NCBI RefSeq assembly: GCF_023283825.1
Contig: NZ_JAKILD010000003.1
Span: 1 to 64,000, forward strand
Length of the DNA: 64,000 nucleotides
Source of the DNA: Shewanella olleyana
GTDB lineage: Bacteria > Pseudomonadota > Gammaproteobacteria > Enterobacterales > Shewanellaceae
Reading direction: 5' to 3'
The notes under the pieces are model-generated. The model was not told the origin of the DNA. It was given only the letters and a program-made list of their open reading frames with translations, and did not search any database. Position numbers and translations under genes: made by a program. Positions 7,510 to 17,150 of the stretch are shown piece by piece (the first letter of the stretch is position 1; every line of letters begins with the position of its first letter).

Positions 7510-8367
7510 CTAAAAGCGAGTTTGATCTATTTCTAAAACGTAATGGGAGAATTGAGTTAAAGTTAAATGAGATTGAAAATATTGGTGAGAAATTTCATTG
7601 CGCTTAGCATGATACATCGCAATATCTGCATTCTTCATAAGTGACTTTCTGTCTTGACCGTCTTTTGGGTATTGGGCAATGCCAATGCTGGCGCCAATAA
7701 TAATCATATGGCCTGAACAAGGTATATCAATTAATAGTGCTTGCTCGATTTCTTTGGCTATTTTAGAAATGTCACGCTCTTGTGCATCAGGAATAATAAT
7801 CGCTAATTCATCACCACCAATACGTGCAGCAAGCGCATCAGTTGGTAATACGCTTTCTACCCGTTCTGCTACGATTTGCAGCACACGATCTCCCTCAGCG
7901 TGACCAAAGGTATCGTTAATCATTTTAAAATTATTAATATCTAACATTAGGCAATAAAAAGAGTCAGGTTTTTGCGCGATGATTTTATCCATATGACGAT
8001 AATATTGCTGTCGATTAGGCAAACCCGTTAATAAGTCGTGATTTGCTTGATGGTTTTTCTCTTGCAGTAGGCTGTCCATACTCGAGATAGTTTGCTTACT
8101 CAAACGAGTCACTAAGTACACAAACCACCCTCCCGCAAAAAAAATACCCGCCACAACTAATTGAATAAAATTAATCGCTTGCTGGCTTTTTAGCAGTAAA
8201 GATAAGTAACTTAAATAGCTCACAATAAATAATACGATTAGCATCAATAATGTCAGCCAACCTTTACTACTAAATTGAGAATAGGCACAAATTTGATAGG
8301 CAGGTTTTAAAGAAAGGCTGAGCCCAATTAGCCCCAAGAGCACTAATATTGATGCTGATAAATCCAT
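7510..8367 (-). CDS. Membrane diguanylate cyclase with GGDEL motif
   Basis: 285 aa from ATG 8367, which has GGAAA seven bases upstream (a TTG nine codons earlier is less likely). Three membrane segments at about 2-20, 37-57 and 66-87 are followed by a GGDEF domain (about 112-270). The active-site motif is GGDEL at 184-188 rather than GGDEF; GGDEL keeps the catalytic acidic residue, and other landmarks (DINNFKMINDTFGHAEGD, GASIGIAQYP, ADIAMYHAK) are intact. The canonical inhibitory RxxD at the usual distance is missing (PTDALAARIGGDEL), so product feedback may be absent. It is monocistronic, and the membrane part is too short for a clear ligand domain. Confidence 0.8.
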   Translation of the reverse strand: MDLSASILVLLGLIGLSLSLKPAYQICAYSQFSSKGWLTLLMLIVLFIVSYLSYLSLLLKSQQAINFIQLVVAGIFFAGGWFVYLVTRLSKQTISSMDSLLQEKNHQANHDLLTGLPNRQQYYRHMDKIIAQKPDSFYCLMLDINNFKMINDTFGHAEGDRVLQIVAERVESVLPTDALAARIGGDELAIIIPDAQERDISKIAKEIEQALLIDIPCSGHMIIIGASIGIAQYPKDGQDRKSLMKNADIAMYHAKRNEISHQYFQSHLTLTQFSHYVLEIDQTRF

Positions 8368-8456
8368 TGGCTTTCCACTTTCATTTAATAACAAAGGGTA
8401 GTTATTTTATATTAATTAGTATTAATTTGAATATCACCTCAATAACACAAGTGCTT

Positions 8457-8735
8457 AGGGCCTGTTGATCTTTGCTGGTTAAGTTTTGTTCGAAATAAAA
8501 GCGTTTTAATTGAGGCGGATGGATTGATGCCTAGTCATCTAAGCGGCTTTTATTCACAACGCTGCATCCAACAAAGAGTAAAACGCTTTTAGTCGAACCC
8601 TTTGGGCAGCGTTTGTTGGCCATTTTTACTGCGTTATCGACTTTTTATGTAGAATAATTACACCACAAAGTCTCTGCCTTGTATAAATGACCAACAATTC
8701 GCTGCAAAAACAACCTTGAAAGTTCAATAGGTCCT
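8457..8735. mobile_element. MITE-like element, family A, copy 1
   Basis: A 279-bp element whose ends are inverted repeats: AGGGCCTGTTGATCTTT on the left and the complement of AGGACCTATTGAACTTTC on the right. Inside are two further inverted repeats, one around TAAAAGCGTTTTA and one around GCAGCGTTTGTTGG, so it can fold into a branched hairpin. No coding potential. Nearly full copies lie at 12834-13098 (inverted) and 19473-19737. Confidence 0.85.
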
Positions 8736-8957
8736 ATTCATTTTTAGTGTAGCAGTTACATGATGATTTGCCTTTAAAGACACCCATTTAGATTCTAAAC
8801 CGTTTATAAGGCAGGGTTAATCTTTACTCTTAAGCACTCTCGTTTTTCCACTCAAAAACAGTTAACATAAAATCAACAACCAAAATTAAATATTGTTCAA
8901 TCACAATAAAACAAAAAGAACTAAACAAAACAATAAGAACATGGAACGATCAAAGAC

Positions 8958-10613
8958 ATGATAAAGACCTACCAAAAGCTGCTTATCACTTGTATCTGTT
9001 TAGCCAGTTTTCCTGCACTGAGTCAAAGCCAATTAATCAGTAATATTCACGGTTATACTGTTCAAGATAATCGTCTAATTCAATTTAAAGCTTTGCAGTT
9101 TAATGGCGATACCATCGAAAAAATTTATACCGAACAAGATAACCTCCCATATAAAACCGAGGCCAATATTAATCATATCGATGGTAAAGGCCGCACTTTA
9201 TTACCTGGACTCATTGATGCCCACGGGCATGTACTAAGTTACGGTTTAAGCTTAATGCGCGCTCAATTACGTGATAGTGAATCAGAAGATCACGCTGTCA
9301 GAATGGTCGACAAATTTAGACAACAGCAATCATCTCTTGACTGGGTTCAAGGACGAGGTTGGAACCAAGTTTTATGGCCTAGTAAGCAATTTCCTAGCGC
9401 AGCTTCACTTGATGAGGTTTTTCCTAACACTCCGGTATGGTTAGTGCGCATTGATGGTCATGCTGGTTGGGCTAACTCGGCTGCAATGAAAGTAGCAGGC
9501 GTAAATGCTAGTTCAAAAAGTCCGTCAGGTGGCGAGATCATTCGAGATTCAAATGGTGAACCTACTGGTGTGTTTATTGATAATGCGATGAGCTTGATCA
9601 CCAATAACATCCCTAAGCTTTCTATTGATGAACAACAAGCCGTGTTAGAAACAGCATTAACGTCTTTAGCGCAACTTGGTTTAACGAGTGTTCATGATGC
9701 TGGGATCCAATCCGATACGATTGCAGCCTATAAAGCGTTAGATTTACGCAGTCAATTACCAATTCGTGTTTACGCTATGGTAGATGCTGAAGATCCAAAG
9801 TTTGATGAAATCATGGCTGCTGGCCCTTATCGTATCAATACCGATAAGTTGCGTGTCAGCAGCGTAAAAATATCTGCCGATGGCGCATTAGGTAGCCGTG
9901 GTGCTGCGTTAATTGAAGATTATAGTGACTTAAAAGGTCACAAAGGCTTGTTGTTATATTCTAAGAAAACCTTGGGCGAAACGATTGAGAAAGCGATGCA
10001 AGCGGGTTTTCAAGTTAATACCCATGCCATTGGCGATCATGCAAACCAGATTGTACTGGACCATTACCAATCGTTAATTGCCGCCAGCAAAAGCCGTCAT
10101 TTACGTCACCGCATCGAACACGCCCAAGTGCTGCAGCTCAGTGATATCTCGCGATTTTCAGAGCTTAATATCATTGCTTCAATGCAGGCAACCCATGCCA
10201 CTAGCGATAAAAACATGGCGGTAGACAGAGTTGGCAACGCGCGTATTGAAGGAGCTTATGCTTGGAGAAAACTGATCAATGCCGGTGCGGTTATTGCTGC
10301 TGGTTCTGATTTTCCTATTGAATCGCCTAACCCTTTTTATGGCTTACATGCATCTGTGACCAGACAAGATCATGATAATCAGCCGCTTGATGGCTGGTAC
10401 CGCAAAGAAAGCATGACATTAACTGAGGCCCTCGCCAGCTTTACTAGTAATGCCGCTTTTGCTGCTCATCAAGAGAAAGAGATTGGACAACTTATACCTG
10501 GAATGAAAGCAGACTTTATCTTGGTCGAGTCTGATATTTTTTCGATGCCTGCTGAAGAGATTTGGAAAACCAAGGTCAGTGAAACTTGGGTTAATGGCCA
10601 ACGAGTCTATTAA
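8958..10613 (+). CDS. Exported amidohydrolase, family 3 (YtcJ-like)
   Basis: 551-aa metal-dependent hydrolase of the amidohydrolase superfamily, AMIDOHYDRO_3/YtcJ branch. Signal peptide 1-22 (ends PALSQS), then LLPGLIDAHGHV with the metal-binding HxH at 89/91, VRIDGHAGWANSAAM, SADGALGSRG, NTHAIGDHAN, HRIEHAQV and AAGSDFPIESPNP, which carry the remaining metal and catalytic residues in the usual order. The C-terminal LIPGMKADFILVESD closes the composite beta domain. It acts in the periplasm; substrates in this branch are mostly unknown amides or N-acyl compounds. It has no close operon partner. Confidence 0.85.
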   Translation: MIKTYQKLLITCICLASFPALSQSQLISNIHGYTVQDNRLIQFKALQFNGDTIEKIYTEQDNLPYKTEANINHIDGKGRTLLPGLIDAHGHVLSYGLSLMRAQLRDSESEDHAVRMVDKFRQQQSSLDWVQGRGWNQVLWPSKQFPSAASLDEVFPNTPVWLVRIDGHAGWANSAAMKVAGVNASSKSPSGGEIIRDSNGEPTGVFIDNAMSLITNNIPKLSIDEQQAVLETALTSLAQLGLTSVHDAGIQSDTIAAYKALDLRSQLPIRVYAMVDAEDPKFDEIMAAGPYRINTDKLRVSSVKISADGALGSRGAALIEDYSDLKGHKGLLLYSKKTLGETIEKAMQAGFQVNTHAIGDHANQIVLDHYQSLIAASKSRHLRHRIEHAQVLQLSDISRFSELNIIASMQATHATSDKNMAVDRVGNARIEGAYAWRKLINAGAVIAAGSDFPIESPNPFYGLHASVTRQDHDNQPLDGWYRKESMTLTEALASFTSNAAFAAHQEKEIGQLIPGMKADFILVESDIFSMPAEEIWKTKVSETWVNGQRVY

Positions 10614-10689
10614 GCTAAACATTAACTACCATAAATCAGCCACTAACCACCCATTATTCAAAAGATGGCATGGCAACACAGTTACCTAT

Positions 10690-10723
10690 ATGAGTCGACA
10701 GGCTAAGTCTTATGTCGACTCAT
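10690..10723. terminator. 11-bp perfect inverted repeat after the amidohydrolase
   Basis: ATGAGTCGACA and TGTCGACTCAT flank a 12-nt loop and are followed by a CT-rich stretch (CCCTCTCTTGTTTG). Probably a weak terminator of the amidohydrolase; a protein-binding palindrome is also possible. Confidence 0.5.
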
Positions 10724-10871
10724 CCCTCTCTTGTTTGTCCTTAGCTGAAGCTATGATTTAAATAACTAAAGTAAAAACTAAAATAAAATATGAAATAAAT
10801 AACCCTTTTTCAATTTGCTTGCGTTTATAGCAATAACACCGAATCAATTTACCGTTATTGCTGGAGCATTT

Positions 10872-11624
10872 ATGACTCGTTTAAACAAAACTATTCCCCT
10901 AATAAACAAAGCTAATCCCCTAAAAAAAACCATCTTAAATACATTAATTGCATCTGGGCTACTTATTGGTTTTGCTGCTAATAGTGCTGTTGCTGCTAAT
11001 TATGATTTCCCACACTTAGAAACCGTTGGTACCAGCCAAGTTAATATTGCACCTGACATGGCTGAAATCTCAGTTCAAGTTAGCTTAAGTAAAGATAATG
11101 CTAAAGAGGCTAAGACTGCGGTTGATGAAGCTGTGAGCAAGTTTATCAAGCGCTTAAACCAAGCTGGGGTCAACAAACAAGACATTCAAAGTGCCAACTT
11201 GCACATTCAACCTCAATATCACTATCCATCAAACCAGCCTAAAGAATTAACAGGCTACAGCGCGAGTAGACAAATTACAGTGAGTGTTAAGGACTTAGCA
11301 AAGCTGAATGACATTCTTGATTCCGCCTTGGAAGAAGGCATTAATCGTGTTCAAAACATTGCCCTAAAATCATCTGACGAAACCAAGGCAGTTGAGCAAG
11401 CAAGACAAGCCGCAATAAAAGATGCCAAACAAAAAGCCCAATCTTTAGCCCAAGGTTTCGAACGTGAATTGGCAGGTGTTTGGGAAATTCGCTATTTAAC
11501 TCAGCATCCAGTTCAACCAGTCATGATGCGGATGAATGCCATGCAAAGTGATATGGCAGAAAGCTACCAATATGGTGAAGTGAGCGTACAAGAACGTGTA
11601 GAAGTCGTTTATCGCTTAAAGTAG
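10872..11624 (+). CDS. yggE: SIMPL-domain (DUF541) periplasmic protein, YggE-like
   Basis: YggE-type protein linked in E. coli to lower oxidative stress; its molecular activity is not settled. The ATG at 10872 has GGAG five to six bases upstream, giving 250 aa; the longer frame upstream is poor. A long basic signal peptide ends at NSAVAA. The SIMPL domain follows, with VGTSQVNIAPDMAEISVQV, LTGYSASRQITVSVKDL and ARQAAIKDAKQKAQSLAQ, matching the family core. It stands alone between two terminator-like hairpins. Confidence 0.85.
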   Translation: MTRLNKTIPLINKANPLKKTILNTLIASGLLIGFAANSAVAANYDFPHLETVGTSQVNIAPDMAEISVQVSLSKDNAKEAKTAVDEAVSKFIKRLNQAGVNKQDIQSANLHIQPQYHYPSNQPKELTGYSASRQITVSVKDLAKLNDILDSALEEGINRVQNIALKSSDETKAVEQARQAAIKDAKQKAQSLAQGFERELAGVWEIRYLTQHPVQPVMMRMNAMQSDMAESYQYGEVSVQERVEVVYRLK

Positions 11625-11651
11625 CTAGTAATCACAACTTAACAGCATTAA

Positions 11652-11680
11652 AGGGTGGCCTAGCCCATGCTGGCCATCTT
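11652..11680 (+). terminator. Terminator after yggE
   Basis: GGTGGCC pairs with GGCCATC (one G-U pair) around an 11-nt loop, followed by TTGTTTGTTTG on the + strand. Confidence 0.6.
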
Positions 11681-11872
11681 GTTTGTTTGCTCTAGTTAAC
11701 ACTATTACAATTTTATTATCTCTTTTGCTTTTTTCTTGTTTCTAATCAAAGTCTCTATTGTCTTGCTGAATAAACTATGGCGCAATTTGGCGGTGAACCT
11801 TTCTAAAATCTCTTATCACCACAAAGCGGTCGTATTGTTTTATCCATACTAATTCAGTCAAGAGGACGCTTC

Positions 11873-12805
11873 ATGAAAATCGATTTATCCACTCAAATTG
11901 CTGGAATACAGTTAGACAGTTATTTGATGAATGCCTCTGGCCCTAAATGTACCACTTGGGATGAACTGCAAACTATTGCTCATTCAGCTTCAGCGGCAGT
12001 GGTGACAAAGTCTTGTACTATTGAACCACGGGAAGGAAACCCTGAACCTAGATATCAAAACTTACCTTTAGGTTCTATCCAATCTATGGGGTTACCTAAC
12101 TTAGGTTACAAAGCCTATTTAGAAATGGTCCCACAATTAAAAGCGCTAGGTAAACCAGTCATCGTCAGCGTTTCAGGTTTCAGTGTTGAAGACAATATTG
12201 AAATGGTCAGTGCATTTCAAAACAGTGATGTTGACCTAATTGAAGTCAACTTCTCTTGCCCTAATATTCCCGGCAAGGCTCAAGTGGCTTATGACTTTGA
12301 GCAAACCGATAAAGCACTCGCAGCCATTACTGCATTAGGCAATAAGCCTATCGGGATAAAACTAGCACCTTATTTTGATATGTCACACTTTGTGGCTGCG
12401 GCAAATGTTATCAAAAAATACCCTGTAAAGTTCATCACTTGCATTAACTCTATTGGTAATACATTGGTGATTGATCCTCATACAGAACAACCTATTATCA
12501 AGCCTAAAGGTGGGTTTGGCGGTTTATGTGGCGACTACATTAAACCGATTGGCCTTGCTAATGTGCGCGCATTTCGTGAGTTACTGGATGACGATGTGCA
12601 AATCATTGGTGTTGGCGGCATTAAAGCTGGTATCGATGCGTTCGAATATTTACTCGCTGGCGCTGATGCGGTGCAAATAGCCACCTGTTTTGAAAAAGAA
12701 GGTGAAGCTTGCTTTGAGCGAATTGAAACTGAACTTGCTGAGTTCATGCAGTCTAAAAACTACTTAAAAATTGCCGATGCAAAAGGTAAGTTAAAACCGC
12801 TATAA
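11873..12805 (+). CDS. pyrD: Dihydroorotate dehydrogenase, class 1A (fumarate type)
   Basis: FMN enzyme that oxidises dihydroorotate to orotate in pyrimidine synthesis. The 310 aa carry MNASGPKCTTWDEL, LPNLGYKAYLEM, EVNFSCPNIPG with the catalytic cysteine at 129 (class 1A uses Cys where class 2 uses Ser), KPIGIKLAPYFD, INSIGNTLVIDP and GVGGIKAGIDAFEYLLAGADAVQIAT. There is no N-terminal membrane helix, so it is soluble and expected to use fumarate. GAGGA precedes the ATG at six bases. Gammaproteobacteria normally rely on the quinone-linked class 2 enzyme; whether that gene is also present cannot be seen here. The gene ends 28 bp before a MITE. Confidence 0.9.
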   Translation: MKIDLSTQIAGIQLDSYLMNASGPKCTTWDELQTIAHSASAAVVTKSCTIEPREGNPEPRYQNLPLGSIQSMGLPNLGYKAYLEMVPQLKALGKPVIVSVSGFSVEDNIEMVSAFQNSDVDLIEVNFSCPNIPGKAQVAYDFEQTDKALAAITALGNKPIGIKLAPYFDMSHFVAAANVIKKYPVKFITCINSIGNTLVIDPHTEQPIIKPKGGFGGLCGDYIKPIGLANVRAFRELLDDDVQIIGVGGIKAGIDAFEYLLAGADAVQIATCFEKEGEACFERIETELAEFMQSKNYLKIADAKGKLKPL

Positions 12806-12833
12806 CCCCACTTTAGCAAATCAATTTACATTT

Positions 12834-13098
12834 AGGGCCTGTTGATCTTTCAAGGTTATTTTTGCAGCGAATTGTTGGCCATTTGTACAAGGCAGAGACT
12901 TTGTGGTGTAGTTATTCTACTTAAAAAGTCGATAACGCAGTAAAAATAGCCAACAAACGCTGCCCATAGGGTTCGTCTAAAAACGTTTTACTCTTTGTTG
13001 TATGAACTTTGCTTAGATGACTAGGCATCAATTCATCCGCCTCGATTAAAACGTTTTTAACTCGAACAAAATTCAACCAGCAAAAATCATCAGGCCCT
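12834..13098. mobile_element. MITE-like element, family A, copy 2 (inverted)
   Basis: A 265-bp copy in the opposite orientation to the one at 8457. The ends AGGGCCTGTTGATCTTTC and its near-complement ending GGCCCT pair with each other; both internal inverted repeats are kept. Located directly behind the dihydroorotate dehydrogenase gene; an open frame inside it (12921-13112) is not a gene. Confidence 0.85.
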
Positions 13099-13355
13099 AA
13101 TAGCCAGTTCATGTGTCCTGGCTATTTTTAAGGCCAATAACAAGTAACTATCACCAATACCTACCACCAATATTCCTCATTCCTCACCATTTAATTAGCA
13201 TTTGCTAAGCTAATTTATCGCTAAAAATTATTCTACAAAATATGCCTAATCAATAATAAGACTGTTAATATTGATTTAAATTAACAGCTTCACTACTTAA
13301 AACCTGTTAATTGATAAACTTTCAGTAACCTACCATGCAATAAATACAGCGCTTA

Positions 13356-15578
13356 ATGAGCCTTAAGACTCAAACGCCGCAGGCACAACATAATAAATGG
13401 ATACGACACGTGTTTAAAAAATTACTTGCGATGACCAGTTCAACCCAAATGTTAATAGCCATGTTTGTTGGCTTTGCTGTGGGCATTTTTTTCGGTGAAT
13501 CAGTTGGATGGCTGAGTACTATAGGTAATGGCGTTATCTTATTAATGCAGATGACCGTATTGCCTTATATTGTGGTTTCGCTCATCGGCGGTATTGGTAA
13601 ACTGCAAAAAAGCACTGCTATTTTAATATTCAGTCGTGCTGGATTGATCATGTTATTGCTCTGGCTTGTGGGTCTAGTGCTAACAGCATTAATGCCTCTG
13701 TCCTTTCCCTTTGTAGAGTCGGCATCATTTTTTAGTACCAGTATTATTGAGCCGGTAGAGCCAATTAATTACTTCAAACTCTATATTCCCTCAAACCCAT
13801 TTGAGTCTATGGCTGCCGGCTACGTCCCTGCGATGGTGGTGTTTAGTATTGCAATGGGCTTAGCGTTAATTGGGATGGAAGGTGATAACAAGTCCCAAGT
13901 GCTGTCTTTTATGCACACGATTACAGAAACGTTCTCTCGCATCACTCAAGGCTTAGTTAAAGTTTTACCTATTGGTATTTTCGCCATGTCAGCCGCGGCG
14001 GCTGGCACCATGGGCGTAGATGAATTTGCCAGTATGCAGGTTTATTTAATCAGTTATTTTGTACTGTGTTTATTGCTCACCTTTGTTATTTTGCCTTGGA
14101 TTGTGTGCTCATTAACCCCTATTACTTATGCGCAAACCGTTAGAATTACTAAAGCAAGCTTAGTGACCGCTTTCGCTACGGGTAACATCTTTATCGTTAT
14201 TCCCGTGATTATCGAAGAGTGTAAGCAAATTATGCGTGAGCATAATAATCTCAGTGAAGATGGCTTAACCCTAATCGAAATCTTAGTTCCAATCGCCTTT
14301 ACCTTCCCTAATATTGGCAAGTTAACCGTTATTCTGTTTGTCTATTTTGCAGGTTGGTTTAATGGCACGCCTGTCGATCTTAGTGCCATACCTTCATTAT
14401 CTATCAGTGGACTGCTGTCTTTGTTCGGCAGTGTTTATGTCGCCATCCCCTTTATGCTCGACTTAGTGCATTTACCTTCTGATTTATTCCAGCTATTTGT
14501 CATGTCAGGGTTTATTACGGGTAAGTTTAATTCGATTGCAGCGGTGATGAACTTATTCGCGCTGACATTATTAACAGTTTGTTTATTCCAAGGCTGCCTA
14601 AAGCTACGTGCGCCGCAGCTGATAAAAATGTCAGGTGGTTTGCTCGTCAGCACTGTGGTTACCATTTTAGTCTGTCGCATTGGGATGGGAGTGTTTATTA
14701 CTAGCCCAGAAATAACCAGCGGTGTGATTGCCAATATGAAAGTGGCAGATAAAGTCCCCACTAAGGTGAGCCGCCAATTTCCTGAAGTTGGTAAAACGCC
14801 AAACCAACCGATTGCTGACGTACAAAGTATCCGCAAACGTGGGGTACTGAAAGTAGGCTATATCCCAAGTAATGTTCCATTTAGCTACTATAACAATGCT
14901 GGTCAATTGGTTGGTTTTGACTCAGCAATGGCGACAAAATTGGCTGAAGATTTAGGTGTCGAGATAGAGTTCATTCCCTTTCATAAAGATAAACTTGCAG
15001 TTTCACTGCAAGCTGGGTTCTTTGACGTGGCCATGTCTGGGCTTGCAATGGATATTAAACAAATGGATCGTTTAAGTTACAGCGATCCAGTGCTTGAACT
15101 TAATATTGCTATTGCAACCAAAGATCATCGCGTCAACAGCTTTAAGTCTAATGAATCTTTAATGGCCATGGAAAATACCACTGTGGCTTATGTGGAGCAC
15201 GATGACAAAATTAAAGAAGCCAAAAAGCAGTTACCTCATCTTACATTCGTCAAAATAGACGGCTACAAAGACTTCTTTAGACAGAAAAAAGATAAATACG
15301 ATGCAGTAGTGATTAGCGCTGAAGCAGGTTCGGCTTGGACCTTGTTTTTCCCAGGTTATGGCATTGCAATTTTAGAAGATAAAAACCGTTATCCTGTGGC
15401 TTATGCTGTGGCTCAATCAAACCAGTCACTGCTTAACTACATCAATAACTGGCAGAAACTGCGTAAAGTCGATGGTCATCAGCAAGAATTTTACGATTAT
15501 TGGATGTTAGGCAAAGGCGCCACCACGCCTCAACCTCGCTGGTCAATCATTAGAGATGTTTTGCACTGGGTTAAATAG
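13356..15578 (+). CDS. Fused dicarboxylate/amino-acid:cation symporter and family-3 solute-binding domain (copy 1)
   Basis: 740-aa fusion. Residues about 25-460 form a DAACS/SDF transporter with many membrane helices; the substrate-site region reads FATGNIFIVIPVI and IAFTFPNIGKL. Residues about 488-725 are a periplasmic substrate-binding domain of the amino-acid type (SBP_bac_3): IRKRGVLKVGYIPSNVPFSY, LVGFDSAMATKLAEDLGVEI, GFFDVAMSGLAMDIKQMDRL. The protein ends in a conserved tail PRWSIIRDVLHWVK shared with the paralogue at 17151. A binding domain tethered to a secondary transporter is uncommon; amino acids or dicarboxylates are the likely cargo. Start ATG 13356 has a weak ribosome site. It ends at its own terminator. 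Confidence 0.85.
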   Translation: MSLKTQTPQAQHNKWIRHVFKKLLAMTSSTQMLIAMFVGFAVGIFFGESVGWLSTIGNGVILLMQMTVLPYIVVSLIGGIGKLQKSTAILIFSRAGLIMLLLWLVGLVLTALMPLSFPFVESASFFSTSIIEPVEPINYFKLYIPSNPFESMAAGYVPAMVVFSIAMGLALIGMEGDNKSQVLSFMHTITETFSRITQGLVKVLPIGIFAMSAAAAGTMGVDEFASMQVYLISYFVLCLLLTFVILPWIVCSLTPITYAQTVRITKASLVTAFATGNIFIVIPVIIEECKQIMREHNNLSEDGLTLIEILVPIAFTFPNIGKLTVILFVYFAGWFNGTPVDLSAIPSLSISGLLSLFGSVYVAIPFMLDLVHLPSDLFQLFVMSGFITGKFNSIAAVMNLFALTLLTVCLFQGCLKLRAPQLIKMSGGLLVSTVVTILVCRIGMGVFITSPEITSGVIANMKVADKVPTKVSRQFPEVGKTPNQPIADVQSIRKRGVLKVGYIPSNVPFSYYNNAGQLVGFDSAMATKLAEDLGVEIEFIPFHKDKLAVSLQAGFFDVAMSGLAMDIKQMDRLSYSDPVLELNIAIATKDHRVNSFKSNESLMAMENTTVAYVEHDDKIKEAKKQLPHLTFVKIDGYKDFFRQKKDKYDAVVISAEAGSAWTLFFPGYGIAILEDKNRYPVAYAVAQSNQSLLNYINNWQKLRKVDGHQQEFYDYWMLGKGATTPQPRWSIIRDVLHWVK

Positions 15579-15604
15579 ACACCTCTTGCAAGTTTAAGCC
15601 GAGC

Positions 15605-15642
15605 AAAAAGCCTAATAACTCTGACTTTATTAGGCTTTTTTC
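15605..15642 (+). terminator. Strong terminator after the first fusion transporter
   Basis: A 14-bp perfect stem (AAAAAGCCTAATAA and complement), 8-nt loop, followed by T on the + strand. The remaining 15643-15911 has no gene and probably carries the promoter of the glycosyltransferase. Confidence 0.9.
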
Positions 15643-15911
15643 TCGCTAACTTTTATGCCTCATAAACCCAAATATTGCCACACCTTAAGTTGTCACAAAG
15701 CCTGTTTACAGTACAAAATTATGATTTTTGGCAGATCTCGCCTATTTTTCATTATTCTGATTGTAAAATTAGACTAATTGATAGAAACGAAAAGTTTGCA
15801 ACATTCATTCAGTTAACCTAAAAGTAACCCATTGAATACATATTTTTAAACTCAACACCATCCTTAAACGTATATGTGTTGTACTCAAATTAGTAAGGAT
15901 ACTAGTTACGA

Positions 15912-17069
15912 ATGATGAATAAGTTACGTATAGGGATAGTCTGCCACCCAAGCATTGGTGGCTCTGGGTTAGTGGCCACTCAATTAGGTATTGGACTAGC
16001 GAGATTAGGCCATGAAGTGCATTTTATTGCCCATAAACGTCCTTTTAAATTATTAAGTCACCATGACAACGTCTTCTTTCACCAAGTGGATGAAGTGAAC
16101 TATCCACTATTTGAAGGGCCGTTACATACTTATTCGTTAACCGCTAAAATTGTAGAGGTGGTTGAACAAGCCAAATTAGATTTAGTGCATGCACACTACT
16201 CTATCCCTCATTCTCTTTGTGCATTTTTAGCCAGCAACATCTGCAAATATTCATTTCCGATTGTTACCACTATTCACGGCACTGATGTCACCATAGTAGG
16301 CCAAGACGATGCGATTAAACGCCTGAATACCTTTAGCATGAATCAAAGCACACTGCTCACAACCGTCTCTCATTTTCAGCGGCAATATATCCAACAAGAA
16401 TTTGAGGTTAACCAGCCAATTAATGTGGTTCATAACTTTATCGATACGGATGACTTCACGCCCAAATTAGTCGATAAAACGCTGCGAAAAACGCTTGCTG
16501 ATGATGATGAAAAAATCTTGATGCACGTGTCTAATTTCAGAGCGCTAAAAAATACTCAAACTGTTGTGAACGCCTTTAGCCAGCTAAGTGATGATACTAA
16601 ATCAAAGCTAGTTTTAGTCGGCAGCGGCCCTGATATCGACAAAATTAGAACCCAGTGTCGACAACTTAATATTCTCGATAAGGTAACTTTTACCGGCTCG
16701 GTTAAGAATGTCGAACGATTCATCGCAAATGCTGATTGTTTAATCCAACCCAGTTATCGAGAGTCATTTTGCATGGTGATTTTAGAAGCAATGGCTTGTG
16801 GAGTCCCGACGGTTAGTAGCAATGTAGATGGCATTCCAGAAGTGGTTGATGAAGGCACTACCGGTTTTATGTTTCCGCCAGAAGATGCTGCCAATATGGC
16901 TATGGCGATTAATAAGATTTTTGCCGACAACCATTACCAACACCAACTGGGTCAAGCAGGTAGAACGCGTGCTATGAGTCATTTCAATACTGAGGTAAAA
17001 ATTAGTCAGTATGTGGATTGCTATCACCAAACACTGGCTATCCATGGTCACAGCGCTACAGCGTGTTAG
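15912..17069 (+). CDS. BshA-like GT4 glycosyltransferase
   Basis: 385-aa GT-B glycosyltransferase that most resembles BshA, which joins GlcNAc and L-malate in bacillithiol synthesis. Visible matches: IGIVCHPSIGGSGLVATQLG, LDLVHAHYSIPHSLCA, VTTIHGTDVTIVGQD, MHVSNFRALKN, and the GT4 nucleotide-sugar motif PSYRESFCMVILEAMACGVP with SNVDGIPEVV. BshB and BshC are not seen nearby, and gammaproteobacteria usually use glutathione, so the true acceptor may differ. It lies 81 bp upstream of the second fusion transporter with no terminator between, so the two may share a transcript. ATG 15912 is followed directly by a second ATG; AAGGAT lies upstream. Confidence 0.7.
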   Translation: MMNKLRIGIVCHPSIGGSGLVATQLGIGLARLGHEVHFIAHKRPFKLLSHHDNVFFHQVDEVNYPLFEGPLHTYSLTAKIVEVVEQAKLDLVHAHYSIPHSLCAFLASNICKYSFPIVTTIHGTDVTIVGQDDAIKRLNTFSMNQSTLLTTVSHFQRQYIQQEFEVNQPINVVHNFIDTDDFTPKLVDKTLRKTLADDDEKILMHVSNFRALKNTQTVVNAFSQLSDDTKSKLVLVGSGPDIDKIRTQCRQLNILDKVTFTGSVKNVERFIANADCLIQPSYRESFCMVILEAMACGVPTVSSNVDGIPEVVDEGTTGFMFPPEDAANMAMAINKIFADNHYQHQLGQAGRTRAMSHFNTEVKISQYVDCYHQTLAIHGHSATAC

Positions 17070-17150
17070 CTCAAAACTTATTTAGCTGATGATAAAGAGA
17101 AGTTAACTGAGCATAAAAGAAAAACAGTATAAGAATTTAAAAGGATTAAT

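Noticed and set aside
10579..10761. 60-codon frame after the amidohydrolase
   Set aside because: It overlaps the amidohydrolase end and runs through the 11-bp inverted repeat; no protein-like pattern.
12921..13112. 63-codon frame inside the family A element
   Set aside because: It reads through the inverted repeats and is not conserved in the other copies; product of the repeat sequence.
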